The position numbers were made by a program, and so were the translations under genes. Source: an uncultured Sphingomonadaceae bacterium (GTDB taxonomy: Bacteria; Pseudomonadota; Alphaproteobacteria; Sphingomonadales; Sphingomonadaceae). Taken from it: DNA of 64,000 nucleotides. Positions 43,299 to 53,890 of this stretch are shown here, in pieces; position 1 is the first letter of the stretch, and every line of letters starts with the position of its first letter. The stretch is taken from assembly GCA_947499975.1 (NCBI GenBank), contig CANMQE010000001.1:1364001-1428000 (forward strand), read 5' to 3'. The notes beneath the pieces are model-generated. The model made no database searches, was not told the DNA's origin, and was given only the letters and a program-made list of their open reading frames with translations.

Positions 43299-43582
43299 GT
43301 GATGTTCCTTTCGAGAACTGATAATTGCCACGCGGCAACATGCCGCATGGATCGTGCAAACCGTCATCGAAAAGGAAGTCGTAGTCTGGTTTACGCCGGG
43401 GCCCGGAAGGGCAGGCGGCGGTCGGCAAATCTAGAAGTCCGTCGCAATTATCGACGTAAGCGGGGCGCTTGTAACACGGCCGGCCCGGATCACCTAACGA
43501 TTGCTGAAATTGGTGCCGCCTGCCTGCCGCGGCCGCAGCTGCACGGTTGGACAAATGCCGCGCAGGCTTTACCCGGGCTGGC

Positions 43583-44083
43583 ATGGCTTCACCCCCTCCC
43601 GCGCCCACAAGCACGCCCGTCACCATCCTTGTCGATGCCGATGCCTGCCCGGTGAAGGAGGAGATCTACCGCGTGGCCGAACGGTTCGGCGCACATGTGC
43701 GCGTGGTGAGCAACAGCCCCTTCCGCGTGCCGGTCAGCGACCGGGTGAAGCGCGTGGTGGTGGACGACGGGTTCGACGCGGCGGACGACTGGATCGCCGA
43801 AAACGCCAATGTCCGCAGCATTGTGATTACAGGAGACATCCTGCTGGCCGAACGCTGCCTGAAGCAAGGTGCCACGGTGCTGAAACACGATGGCAGCGCC
43901 TTTGACGCCGCCAGCATCGGCAATGCCATCGCCACCCGCGCCCTGATGGCAGACCTCCGCGCCGGAATAAACGGCATCAGCGGCGGCCCGCCCCCGTTCA
44001 GCAAGGCCGACAGATCCCGCTTCCTGCAATCGCTGGACCGCGAACTGACGCGCCAATGTGGAACACCTGGAACACGGTCCTGA
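43583..44083 (+). CDS. YaiI/YqxD family (DUF188) protein
   Basis: A 166-residue protein with the DUF188 signatures ILVDADACPVKEEIYRVAERFG, VVDDGFDAADDWIAENA, VITGDILLAERCLKQGATVL and the C-terminal GGPPPFSKADRSRFLQSLDREL. The conserved acidic residues suggest a PIN/NYN-like nuclease fold, unproven. The start ATG at 43583 gives a short Pro/Ala/Thr-rich leader before VTILVDAD. A TTG at 43547 is a less likely start. Confidence 0.92.
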   Translation: MASPPPAPTSTPVTILVDADACPVKEEIYRVAERFGAHVRVVSNSPFRVPVSDRVKRVVVDDGFDAADDWIAENANVRSIVITGDILLAERCLKQGATVLKHDGSAFDAASIGNAIATRALMADLRAGINGISGGPPPFSKADRSRFLQSLDRELTRQCGTPGTRS

Positions 44084-44187
44084 GGTGAAAACCGCCGGAG
44101 CGTAACCTTGCGCGTCGTAAGTGTGACCAACCGTGCCCGAAGTGTCACCCGGACGCATTCGCCTGTCACCCTGGCGCGCACAAAGTG

Positions 44188-44469
44188 TCACGCGCCAAGC
44201 CCGTCACCCCGCGCCAGCAACGGATGGACAGAGCGCCGCGCGGCAATCGCCTCCGCCCGCCGCATCGCCGCCTCGCGCATGGCCCATTCCCACATCTCGG
44301 CAAACTTCGGCGCGCGAGCCCGCAGCCGATACGCCGCCTGCCGACTCATCCCCACCTCCCGCGCCGCCTTCGCCACCTTGCCGTGACGCGCGAGCGCCTT
44401 GAGGAAGGCGGCGGCCTTCGGGCCGGTCCAGCGGGTTGTATCAGTGTCGGGCGGTGTGGTGGTGCTCAT
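44188..44469 (-). CDS. Small helix-turn-helix protein
   Basis: A 93-residue protein with a clear HTH: FLKALARHGKVAKAAREVGMSRQAAYRLRARAP (about residues 22-54), followed by a basic helical tail. It resembles the N-terminal DNA-binding part of resolvase or LysR-like short regulators; no effector domain is present. The ATG at 44469 lacks a strong Shine-Dalgarno. The surrounding 650 bases look like a degraded insertion (next feature), so this may be a remnant or a small working regulator. Confidence 0.65.
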   Translation of the reverse strand: MSTTTPPDTDTTRWTGPKAAAFLKALARHGKVAKAAREVGMSRQAAYRLRARAPKFAEMWEWAMREAAMRRAEAIAARRSVHPLLARGDGLGA

Positions 44470-44502
44470 GCTTGGGAGCGGAGCATGGACAAAGCCGCGT
44501 AG

Positions 44503-44745
44503 GAAAGCAGTCTTCGCCTTCACCAACGCGTCGATTTCGCGCTGATGGACGAGAAAGCTCGCGTGGTTCATGCGCTGGAATACCAGGGGTCCGGCCACCA
44601 CGCGGGCCCGTCAGCAGCCGCCCGCGATGCGGTGAAGAAAGAAGCGCTGCGCAAGGCCGGGATCGGTTATCACGAGATCGTGGCTGGGCACACCACGCCG
44701 AGCGAGTTGCGGGCGCTGGTGGAAAAGCTGGTCACACGGCCCTGA
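44503..44745 (+). pseudogene. Remnant of a DUF2726-type (restriction-fold) protein
   Basis: Reading from just after a stop at 44500-44502 gives HQRVDFALMDEKARVVHALEYQGSGHH, AARDAVKKEALRKAGIGYHEIV and SELRALVEKLV (in parts). This matches the C-terminal half of DUF2726-like proteins (RVDFvl...aIElDGxxH...rDxxKdxllxxAGI), which carry an endonuclease-like core. The N-terminal half is missing and no good start exists before the ATG at 44545, in mid-domain. It lies head to head with the HTH gene. Interpreted as a decayed gene. Confidence 0.55.
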
Positions 44746-44749
44746 CTTC

Positions 44750-44968
44750 TTACCGTCCAGTCCCTGCTGTACTGACCTTGCCCTGCTGGCGTGCGAGTTC
44801 GGCGCGAGCGTGGTCAAGATCGGTATAGCGATACGGACCGACCCGGAATTCGTAAACGACGTGGCTGGTGATGCCGTCGGGTAGCGCAGCATCATCGTGC
44901 AGCAACGAGCCGCCCTCGTTTTCCCAGTCAGGCCGGTTTTCAGTCGTCTCGGTCATGGTCTCGGTCAT
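44750..44968 (-). CDS. Small acidic protein of unknown function
   Basis: A 72-residue protein starting with an acidic, Thr/Glu-rich segment (TETMTETTENRPDWENEGGSL) and a short folded-looking core SHVVYEFRVGPYRYTDLDHARAELARQ, which ends helical. The core's YxxxxLxxAxAE pattern suggests a small beta-alpha unit. AGGTG precedes the ATG at 44968. The family is not recognised. Confidence 0.55.
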   Translation of the reverse strand: MTETMTETTENRPDWENEGGSLLHDDAALPDGITSHVVYEFRVGPYRYTDLDHARAELARQQGKVSTAGTGR

Positions 44969-45047
44969 CGGTGGACACCTCTGGTGAATGACGCAATCGC
45001 AAGACCGGAAGCGCGCGAACGCGCCTCCGGTAGTGCATTGGGATGGA

Positions 45048-45290
45048 TCAGCCCTGTTGCTTGGACTCGCTATCCTTCTGCCCCTGCTCCATCTGCAGAT
45101 TGGTCGCATGCGACTTGCCGCCATCGACCTGCTTCGTTTCGTAGCTGTAGCGCTGGTCGGCCTTGGGTTCCTGGCCTTCCTGCTGCAGATCCGCCTTGTT
45201 GAAGGGGAGCGCGTCTCCGCCCTTCTCCGGCGTGATCATGCCGCTGCCCTTGTTGTTGTCGTAGGATTTGATCTTGCCTGAATGGGCCAT
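45048..45290 (-). CDS. Divergent cold-shock-like protein with degenerate RNP motifs
   Basis: An 80-residue protein aligned over its first 65 residues with a cold-shock domain: SGKIKSYDNNKGSGMITPEKGGDALPFNKADLQQ. RNP1 KGYGFI is replaced by KGSGMI and RNP2 by LPFNKADL, removing most nucleic-acid-stacking aromatics. The tail is Gln/Lys-rich. It is 1.7 kb from the canonical csp gene. RNA binding is therefore doubtful. The ATG at 45290 follows AGGATCC-type sequence. Confidence 0.72.
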   Translation of the reverse strand: MAHSGKIKSYDNNKGSGMITPEKGGDALPFNKADLQQEGQEPKADQRYSYETKQVDGGKSHATNLQMEQGQKDSESKQQG

Positions 45291-45329
45291 GTTAGGATCC
45301 TCTGTCATTATGCGGGCAGCCAAAATCGG

Positions 45330-45550
45330 CCGCTTGTTCGCGGGCTAAGAGGCGTAAAAGATAGAAATGAGGAAGTTGAAGCCCTCTAAACCGTCGATTT
45401 CGACTGGTAGCACTGAAATATAGATGGTTATCAATTCTGATATTTCAATATTGATCAGGTTTTTGATAATTCGTTTCATCGCATTTATCAGTAATGCAGA
45501 AATAAAGCGCTATATACAGCAATGGGCATCCCGCTCACATTGGAACAGAA
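45330..45550. other. AT-rich intergenic segment
   Basis: By hand count 45361-45540 is about 37% G+C, against well over 60% around it. It contains a perfect ten-base palindrome TCAATATTGA at 45445-45454 and several TTGATA-like words. It lies upstream of the small basic protein gene at 45552 and of the cold-shock-like gene. It may be a promoter/H-NS-like-protein binding region or residue of an insertion. No gene is supported in it. Confidence 0.6.
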
Positions 45551-45551
45551 A

Positions 45552-45683
45552 ATGGCCAAGGGTCAAAGCAAGAAGAGCCGCGAAGAGCGAAAGCCGAAAA
45601 AGGTGAAGATCAAGACCAACGCGTCCAACCCCAGCGAGAAGCCGGGATCGATAAAGGGCCTCCAGAACATGAAGAACAGCTAG
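45552..45683 (+). CDS. 43-residue basic protein
   Basis: A very small Lys-rich protein, AKGQSKKSREERKPKKVKIK at the start, then NASNPSEKPGSIKGLQNMKN. Similar tiny Lys-rich, Pro-ending proteins are found across alphaproteobacteria (from memory, not searched). The ATG at 45552 is preceded by GGAACAGAAA at short distance. An overlapping longer frame in another phase (from 45424) is less credible. It may bind RNA or ribosomes; that is guesswork. Confidence 0.55.
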   Translation: MAKGQSKKSREERKPKKVKIKTNASNPSEKPGSIKGLQNMKNS

Positions 45684-45745
45684 GGCCGGACGCGCTGACT
45701 GGCCTTGCTGCCTTACATGGCCAAGATTGACGGGCGTTCGGTGAT

Positions 45746-45794
45746 GGGCCTGCCGTACTTCGCTCCCGATGGAAGCGAAGCAGGAGGCAGGCCC
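45746..45794. terminator. Large nested inverted repeat between thiC and the basic-protein gene
   Basis: GGGCCTGCC (45746-45754) pairs with GGCAGGCCC (45786-45794), and inside it CTTCGCT (45758-45764) pairs with AGCGAAG (45774-45780). On the plus strand it is followed by TTTC. It lies between the convergent stops of thiC and the 43-residue gene and may terminate either, but it lacks a good T run for thiC. Confidence 0.5.
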
Positions 45795-45805
45795 TTTCAC
45801 GTTGC

Positions 45806-48205
<2,400 letters not shown>

Positions 48206-48332
48206 TCATTTTCGCCGCGTTTGGCAAATATTCAGCTGTGAACCGCTCCACTGCCGGCAAGCTTGTGCACCGCGCCACAATCTTTATGCACCGCCCGAAT
48301 TATCGCCCCAACCGCCGACCACCGGAGCCGAG

Positions 48333-49931
48333 ATGACCGAATTCCCGACCCCCACCGCCCAGCACGAGAAAGGCAAGCGCAATGCCTTCACCCGGTTCCT
48401 GGACGGGGTGGAATGGCTGGGCAATCTGCTGCCGCACCCGGTCACGCTGTTTGCCCTGCTGGCGCTGGGTATCGTGCTGCTTTCGGGCCTGATGGGCTGG
48501 ATGGGCGTGGCGGTGGAAGACCCGCGGCCCGCCGGATCGCCCAATGTGGCGGAAGACGGCATGATCCGCGCGGTCAGCCTGATGAACGGCGACGGCCTGC
48601 GACGCATCTTTACTGGCCTGGTGGACAATTTCACCAGCTTTGCCCCGCTGGGCGTGGTGCTGGTGGCGATGCTGGGCGTGGGCGTTGCGGAAAAATCCGG
48701 CCTGCTGTCCGCCGCCGTCCGCTCCATGGTTCTGGGCGCGCCGCCAAAGCTGGTGACGGTGGCCATCGTTTTCGCCGGCATCATCTCGAACACCGCCAGC
48801 GAAGTGGGCTACGTCGTGCTCATCCCGCTGGGCGGCGCGATCTATTACGCGCTGGGCCGCCATCCACTGGCGGGCATGGCGGCGGCCTTTGCCGGTGTGT
48901 CGGGCGGCTACAGCGCCAATCTGCTGATCGGCACGATCGACCCGCTGCTGGCCGGTATCACGCAGGAAGCCGCGCAGCTGATCGACCCGGAATACACCGT
49001 GCTGGCCACGGCCAACTGGTATTTCATGTTCGTCTCCACCTTCCTTGTTGCAGGCATCGGCTCGCTGGTGTCGATCTATATCGTGGAGCCGAAGCTGGGG
49101 CCGTACAATCCGGAAAAAGCGGATCCCGACGTGCTGGACGAAGGCATGATGCAGCCGCTGACCGATACGGAACGCAAGGGCTTGCGCTGGGCGGGTATCA
49201 CGCTGCTGGGCGTGCTGGCCCTGATGGCGCTGACGCTGGTTCCCGAATGGGGCGTGCTGCGCAACGCGGAAACAGGCGACCGGATGGATTCGCCCTTCTT
49301 CGATGGCTTCGTGGTGTGGATCCTGATCTTCTTCATCGCGATCGGTTATGCCTATGGCCGCGCCACGGGTTCGATGAAGACGGACCGGGACGTGATCGAT
49401 GCGATGTCCGCCGCACTGGGCGCGCTTGGCCTCTATATCGTGCTGGTGTTCTTCGCCGCGCAGTTCGTGGCGTTCTTCGGCTGGACCAATCTTGGCGCGA
49501 TCACTGCCGTTACGGGCGCCAATTTCCTGGTCGAAAGCGGGATGACGGGGCCGGTGGTGTTCTTCGCCTTCATCGCCATTTGCGCGCTCATCAACCTTTC
49601 GCTGGGTTCGGCATCGGCGCAATGGGCGGTTACGGCCCCCATCTTCGTGCCCATGCTGATGCTGATCGGCTATTCGCCCGAAGTTATCCAGGCGGCCTAT
49701 CGCATCGGCGATTCCACCACCAATATCATCACCCCGATGATGAGCTATTTCGGGCTGATCCTGGCGTGGGCCACCCGCTATCAGAAGGATCTGGGCGTCG
49801 GCACGCTGATCGCGATGATGCTGCCCTACACCATCTTCTTCATCACCGCGTGGAGCGTGTTCTTCTACCTCTGGACCTTCGTGTTCGGCCTGCCGGTGGG
49901 GCCGGGCTCGCCCACGCTCTACAACCCGTAG
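48333..49931 (+). CDS. AbgT-family transporter
   Basis: A 532-residue integral membrane protein with about 12 helices of the AbgT family: FLDGVEWLGNLLPHPVTLFALLALG at the start, GVAEKSGLLSAAVRSMVLGAPPKLVT, and APIFVPMLMLIGYSPEVIQAAYRIGDSTTNIITPMMSYFGLIL near the end (in parts). E. coli AbgT imports p-aminobenzoyl-glutamate; other family members export sulfonamides. The substrate here is unknown. No abgA/abgB hydrolase is adjacent. Confidence 0.93.
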   Translation: MTEFPTPTAQHEKGKRNAFTRFLDGVEWLGNLLPHPVTLFALLALGIVLLSGLMGWMGVAVEDPRPAGSPNVAEDGMIRAVSLMNGDGLRRIFTGLVDNFTSFAPLGVVLVAMLGVGVAEKSGLLSAAVRSMVLGAPPKLVTVAIVFAGIISNTASEVGYVVLIPLGGAIYYALGRHPLAGMAAAFAGVSGGYSANLLIGTIDPLLAGITQEAAQLIDPEYTVLATANWYFMFVSTFLVAGIGSLVSIYIVEPKLGPYNPEKADPDVLDEGMMQPLTDTERKGLRWAGITLLGVLALMALTLVPEWGVLRNAETGDRMDSPFFDGFVVWILIFFIAIGYAYGRATGSMKTDRDVIDAMSAALGALGLYIVLVFFAAQFVAFFGWTNLGAITAVTGANFLVESGMTGPVVFFAFIAICALINLSLGSASAQWAVTAPIFVPMLMLIGYSPEVIQAAYRIGDSTTNIITPMMSYFGLILAWATRYQKDLGVGTLIAMMLPYTIFFITAWSVFFYLWTFVFGLPVGPGSPTLYNP

Positions 49932-50016
49932 CGCAGGGCGGCATCCGCGCGCAGGCGGGACAATCCCGCCCGGTGAAGGTATTGTGCATCGCGACGGGGG
50001 AAGAAGGAGAGAACCC

Positions 50017-50436
50017 ATGCGTTTTTCTGCAGCGCGTATCACTGCCGCCCTTGCGGCGCTTGCCCTGCCAGCCGCCGCCATCCCCACCATCACCTGGGCC
50101 CATCACGGCTGGGGCTGGACCGAGGACGAGGAAAGCCGTCTCGACGGCGAAATCGTGACGATCAGTTTCGGTAACCCGCACATGCATCTCCAGCTTGAGC
50201 GTGAGCGCAGCGGTTTCGGTGGCCGCGAGACCTGGGAAGTGGACCTGTCCCCGCCCATCGTGGCCAGCCGCTCCGGCTTCGGCGCGGAACATGCCGGGCC
50301 GGGCGATACCGTGTCGCTGACGGGCCACCGCGCCCGCGACGAGGATACGCTGGCCTTCAAGGCCGAGACGATCACGGTGCGCGGCCGGACCTTCGATGTC
50401 TATCCGCAGCGCGAAAAGGCGCTCCAGCCGGAATAG
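50017..50436 (+). CDS. DUF6152-like exported protein
   Basis: A 139-residue protein with signal peptide (about 1-28, ending TWA-H). The mature part begins HHGWGWTEDEESRLDGEIVTISFGNPHMHL and continues with WEVDLSPP, RSGFGAEHAGPGDTVSLTGHRA, and LAFKAETITVRGRTFDVYPQ. This is the DUF6152 layout, possibly metal-binding through the N-terminal His pair. AGAAGGAGAG precedes the ATG. Its neighbours are the AbgT transporter and the SRAP-like gene. Function is unknown. Confidence 0.8.
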   Translation: MRFSAARITAALAALALPAAAIPTITWAHHGWGWTEDEESRLDGEIVTISFGNPHMHLQLERERSGFGGRETWEVDLSPPIVASRSGFGAEHAGPGDTVSLTGHRARDEDTLAFKAETITVRGRTFDVYPQREKALQPE

Positions 50437-50486
50437 CCGCGATGCCCCTCCCATTCCCGGATGCAGCGGGCTAGGGAGCGTGCACC

Positions 50487-51107
50487 ATGACCATGCTTTA
50501 TCGCCTTGATGCCGATGCGGCGGCCATCGGGCGGACCTTCGGCGTGGAAACAGGCGGCGATCCGTGGACGGGTGGCCATGTCGCGCCGCAGGGTTTTGCC
50601 CCTGTCATCACCGCGGGGCGCGAATTCATCGCCGGGCCGGGCACTTCGCGCCAGCCGTGGCGCATGGTGCCGCGCATCTGGGGCGTGCCGCCGCCGCCGA
50701 CCGCGCCCGATGCCGCGCGCCCGGTGCTGAGCGTGCGCAACACCGATAGCCCGTTCTGGATCGGCAATTTGCGCAATCCCGAATTTCGCTGCCTGGTGCC
50801 CGCCACCAGCTTCATGGAATGGGGCCGCGTGGGGCCGGACGGGAAGCGCCGCCAGCACTGGTTCGCCTGCGCGGATCAGAAGGTGTTCGCCATGGCAGCC
50901 GTGTGGAAGGATAGCGAAGTGCCCGGCTTCGCCTTGCTGACAGCCCCGCCCAATGCGGAACTGAAAGGCGCGGGCCGTGATGGCATGCCCACCATCCTGC
51001 CGCCCGAACGCGGGGCGTGGGCCACGTGGCTGCACGGCGGCTGGGACAGGGCCAGCGCAATGATAGCGCCCTATTCATCCAGCCTGATGCGGCAGGTGGA
51101 ACGCTAG
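50487..51107 (+). CDS. SRAP-family (HMCES/YedK-like) protein lacking catalytic Cys2
   Basis: A 206-residue protein of the SOS response-associated peptidase fold. Core parallels to YedK: HVAPQGFAPVITAG, VLSVRNTDSPFW (Asn85), RCLVPATSFMEWG with the conserved Glu111, and DGMPTILPPE. In YedK Cys2 forms the covalent link to abasic sites and a His before RMP assists. Here the protein starts MTMLYRL without Cys2, and the HHRMP counterpart reads GRDGMP. The Glu and Asn are retained. It may bind abasic DNA without crosslinking, or be inactive. Confidence 0.82.
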   Translation: MTMLYRLDADAAAIGRTFGVETGGDPWTGGHVAPQGFAPVITAGREFIAGPGTSRQPWRMVPRIWGVPPPPTAPDAARPVLSVRNTDSPFWIGNLRNPEFRCLVPATSFMEWGRVGPDGKRRQHWFACADQKVFAMAAVWKDSEVPGFALLTAPPNAELKGAGRDGMPTILPPERGAWATWLHGGWDRASAMIAPYSSSLMRQVER

Positions 51108-51506
51108 CTAGAAGCGCAGCACCGCCGCGCACACCAGCGCAAGGCCAATCGCGGCGGCAAACAGCGCCCATACGCGGTTCACCGCGCCCATCATCGCGCT
51201 GGCAAGGTGGAGAAAGGGCCGCCCGAACGCCAGGATCACCACGCCTTCCAGCACCATGCCGCCGCCCATTACGGTGATGACTATGGCAAGCCAGTCCGCC
51301 GGATCATACGGGTTCACCAGGTAGATCGCCGCCCCCAGTGCCAGCACCACGATGCCGGTCAGGAAACGCAGCGCCTCGCTCTTCTCGAACCCCTCCAGCA
51401 TGGCTGCCCAGCTACCCGGCGATCGCAATTCGCCCACCGCCGCCGCCAGCGCATAAAGCCCGGTGAACAGCGCGATCCATGCAGGTATATCCTGTCCCTC
51501 TGCCAT
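51108..51506 (-). CDS. Four-helix membrane protein of unknown function
   Basis: A 132-residue integral membrane protein with four hydrophobic helices (about 8-26, 48-66, 72-92, 110-131): FLTGIVVLALGAAIYLVNPYDPADW, VITVMGGGMVLEGVVILAFG. The small Gly/Ala-rich helices and NPYDPADW loop suggest an uncharacterised membrane family. The stop abuts that of the SRAP-like gene. The 258 bases from here to the S9 peptidase show no gene. Confidence 0.75.
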   Translation of the reverse strand: MAEGQDIPAWIALFTGLYALAAAVGELRSPGSWAAMLEGFEKSEALRFLTGIVVLALGAAIYLVNPYDPADWLAIVITVMGGGMVLEGVVILAFGRPFLHLASAMMGAVNRVWALFAAAIGLALVCAAVLRF

Positions 51507-51764
51507 TACCTTTCCTCCTCTGCCCGCAGGGTAAACCTTCGCCTTTGCAAACGCCAGTGGATGCCGCGCGGGCGGTGCAGATCGACCACAGCATGTTCCT
51601 GCGCGGCACCCACGCCCGGCTTCTCACGCAAACGAAGCGGAACTTGGCCAACGGCTGGGCGATGGCGCACCACGCTCTGGCCCAAATGCGGCATTTGCGC
51701 TGCGGCGTGCGTTCGCTATGAAAGGTTGCAATTGAAACGGATAACAAAGGGATACGCCACACAC

Positions 51765-53795
51765 ATGACGCTTCTACGATCTGCCTTGCTGGCATCTGCA
51801 CTGACCTTGCCCGCCACGCCTGCCCTCGCCCGCGACATGACGCCGCAGGACGTTGCGCGCGTGGAATACACCGGCACCATTGCCGTCTCGCAGGATGGCA
51901 GCCAGGTGGCCTATACCCGCGTTCACCGCCCCGACGTCACCATCGGTGAAGAGAACGGCACCGCGAACCAGCAGCTTTTCCTGGCCGATGGCGCGATGGA
52001 CGTACGCGCCTATCTTCCCGAGGACATGAGCGTGTCCTCCATCGGCTTTACGCCCGACGGATCGATGGCCACCTTCCTGTGGACCGACGAGGATGACGAC
52101 CGGGCCGTATGGGGCATTCCGGTAAACGGCGGCGCCTATCGCAAGATTGCCGGCGTGGAAGATGCGTCGGTCGGCAGCTACGCCTTCTCGCCCGATGGCA
52201 GCCAGGTCTACATGCTGGTGTCTGCCGCGCCCGATGAGGATCGCGATGCGGAAGCCGACGATGGCTTCAATGCCGTGGTGTACGAGGAGGAATTCCGCTT
52301 CAACCGCATGCTCGTGGCCGATGCTTCGGGCATGATGGTGGACGAGAACCCCCGCGAGATCGAAGTTCCGGGCTATGTCAGCTCCTTCGCGCTGGCCCCC
52401 AATGGCCGCACCGCGATGATCGTGACCGCGCCTTCCCCGCTGGTGGATGATTCGCTCACCTCGCAGCGCGTCAATTTCCTCGATCTCGCCAGCGGCGGCC
52501 TGACCGTGGTGGAAACGCCGGGCAAGCTGGGCGACGTGGAATTCTCTCCCGATTCCTCGCAGATCTCGATGGTTGCCGGTGTGGACGAGAACGATCCCGC
52601 CGCCACCACGCTGCACCTGGTGGATGTTGCCACCGGCGAATATCGCGCGCTGAACGAAGGCGCGGCAGAAGCAGTGGTGGATGCCGAGTGGATGTCCGAC
52701 GGGCGGCTTGCCGCCGTGGTGCATGTGGGCGCGCAGAGCCGCCTGCGTTTCTATGGCGCCGATGGGCAGGAGCAGCGCGAGTTCGATCCGGGCGACCTGA
52801 TCCTCACCAGTCTGGAACAGGGCGGCAATCGCCTGGTGGTGGAAGCCAACTCGCCCACGCACCCCAACGAATTGTTCGCCTTCAATCGCGGCGAATTCAC
52901 CCGCTGGACCGACAGCAACCCGTGGCTGGCCGATATCGATTTCGCGCCGCAACGCACCTACACCTTTACCGCCAGCGATGGCACGCCCATCGAAGGCGTC
53001 CTGATCGAACCGCTGGGCGGCGTGCCTGCGGGCGGCGCACCGCTGATCATGGATGTGCACGGCGGGCCCGAAGCGCATGAGAGCAACGGCTGGGTCACCA
53101 ATTACTCCGGCCCCGGACAGGTTGCCGCAGCGAAGGGCTATGCCGTGTTCCTGCCCAACTATCGCGGCTCCACCGCTTATGGCACCGCTTTCTCCAAGGA
53201 ACATTCGGGCAATTACACCGATCCCGAATTCCGCGATCTGGTGGATGCAAAATACGCGCTGGCGGCAGAAGGCATCGCCGATCCGGAGCGTGTGGGCATC
53301 ACCGGCGGCTCCTACGGCGGTTATGCCACGGCATGGTCTTCCACCTACAATTCGGAAGAATTTGCCGCAGGCGTGATGTTCGTGGGCATTTCCAACCAGA
53401 TCAGCAAGGTGGGCACGGGCGACATTCCCAACGAGATGTATCTCGTCCACGCGCGCCAGTGGCCTTGGGAAGATTGGCAGAACTTCCTTGAGGTCAGCCC
53501 GATCTATTATACCGACCGTGCGGATACGCCGCTGCTGATCATGCACGGCACCGCCGATACGCGTGTGGATCCGGGCCAGAGCCTGGAGCTGTATCGCTAT
53601 ATCAAGCTGCGCCGTCCGGACACGCCGCTGCGCCATGTGCAGTATCCGGGCGAAGGACACGGCAACGCCCGCGCCGCCGCGCAATATGATTACAATTTGC
53701 GGATGATGCGCTGGTTCGACACCTATCTGAAGACGGGCGACCGTGATGCGGCCCTGCCGCCCGCGCGCCCCGATCTGATGATCGAGGAAGACTGA
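51765..53795 (+). CDS. S9-family prolyl oligopeptidase-like serine peptidase
   Basis: A 676-residue exported peptidase: signal peptide 1-23 (LTLPATPALA), a seven-bladed propeller-type N-terminal part with repeats like YAFSPDGSQVYML and DVEFSPDSSQISMV, and a C-terminal alpha/beta-hydrolase with Ser516 (GGSYGGYATAW), Asp598 (GTADTRVDP) and His632 (GEGHGN). It cleaves short peptides, probably dipeptidyl-peptidase or acylaminoacyl type, in the periplasm. The ATG at 51765 gives the signal peptide. A very strong hairpin follows the gene. Confidence 0.94.
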   Translation: MTLLRSALLASALTLPATPALARDMTPQDVARVEYTGTIAVSQDGSQVAYTRVHRPDVTIGEENGTANQQLFLADGAMDVRAYLPEDMSVSSIGFTPDGSMATFLWTDEDDDRAVWGIPVNGGAYRKIAGVEDASVGSYAFSPDGSQVYMLVSAAPDEDRDAEADDGFNAVVYEEEFRFNRMLVADASGMMVDENPREIEVPGYVSSFALAPNGRTAMIVTAPSPLVDDSLTSQRVNFLDLASGGLTVVETPGKLGDVEFSPDSSQISMVAGVDENDPAATTLHLVDVATGEYRALNEGAAEAVVDAEWMSDGRLAAVVHVGAQSRLRFYGADGQEQREFDPGDLILTSLEQGGNRLVVEANSPTHPNELFAFNRGEFTRWTDSNPWLADIDFAPQRTYTFTASDGTPIEGVLIEPLGGVPAGGAPLIMDVHGGPEAHESNGWVTNYSGPGQVAAAKGYAVFLPNYRGSTAYGTAFSKEHSGNYTDPEFRDLVDAKYALAAEGIADPERVGITGGSYGGYATAWSSTYNSEEFAAGVMFVGISNQISKVGTGDIPNEMYLVHARQWPWEDWQNFLEVSPIYYTDRADTPLLIMHGTADTRVDPGQSLELYRYIKLRRPDTPLRHVQYPGEGHGNARAAAQYDYNLRMMRWFDTYLKTGDRDAALPPARPDLMIEED

Positions 53796-53820
53796 ACCAA
53801 GCGATCCTGATTGAGGACAG

Positions 53821-53857
53821 AAAAGGGGAGGCAACCAGCGGGTTGCCTCCCCTTTTT
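53821..53857. terminator. Perfect bidirectional terminator
   Basis: AAAAGGGGAGGCAACC (53821-53836) pairs without mismatch with GGTTGCCTCCCCTTTT (53841-53856) around AGCG. The arms begin with A's and end in T's, so it serves both the S9 peptidase on the plus strand and the MipA-like gene on the minus strand. Confidence 0.93.
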
Positions 53858-53890
53858 ACTATCGTGCAACAATGACCCTAGCAGGCGTTG

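Noticed and set aside
45424..45606. A 60-codon frame across the AT-rich island
   Set aside because: Hydrophobic start is an AT-rich artefact, and it ends out of phase in the better-supported 43-residue basic gene.
48300..50093. A 597-codon minus-strand frame opposite the AbgT transporter
   Set aside because: Shadow rich in Arg/His, with no matching motif; the transporter on the plus strand has 12 clear helices.
51774..53834. A 686-codon minus-strand frame opposite the S9 peptidase
   Set aside because: Antisense shadow; the S9 catalytic triad on the plus strand is decisive.
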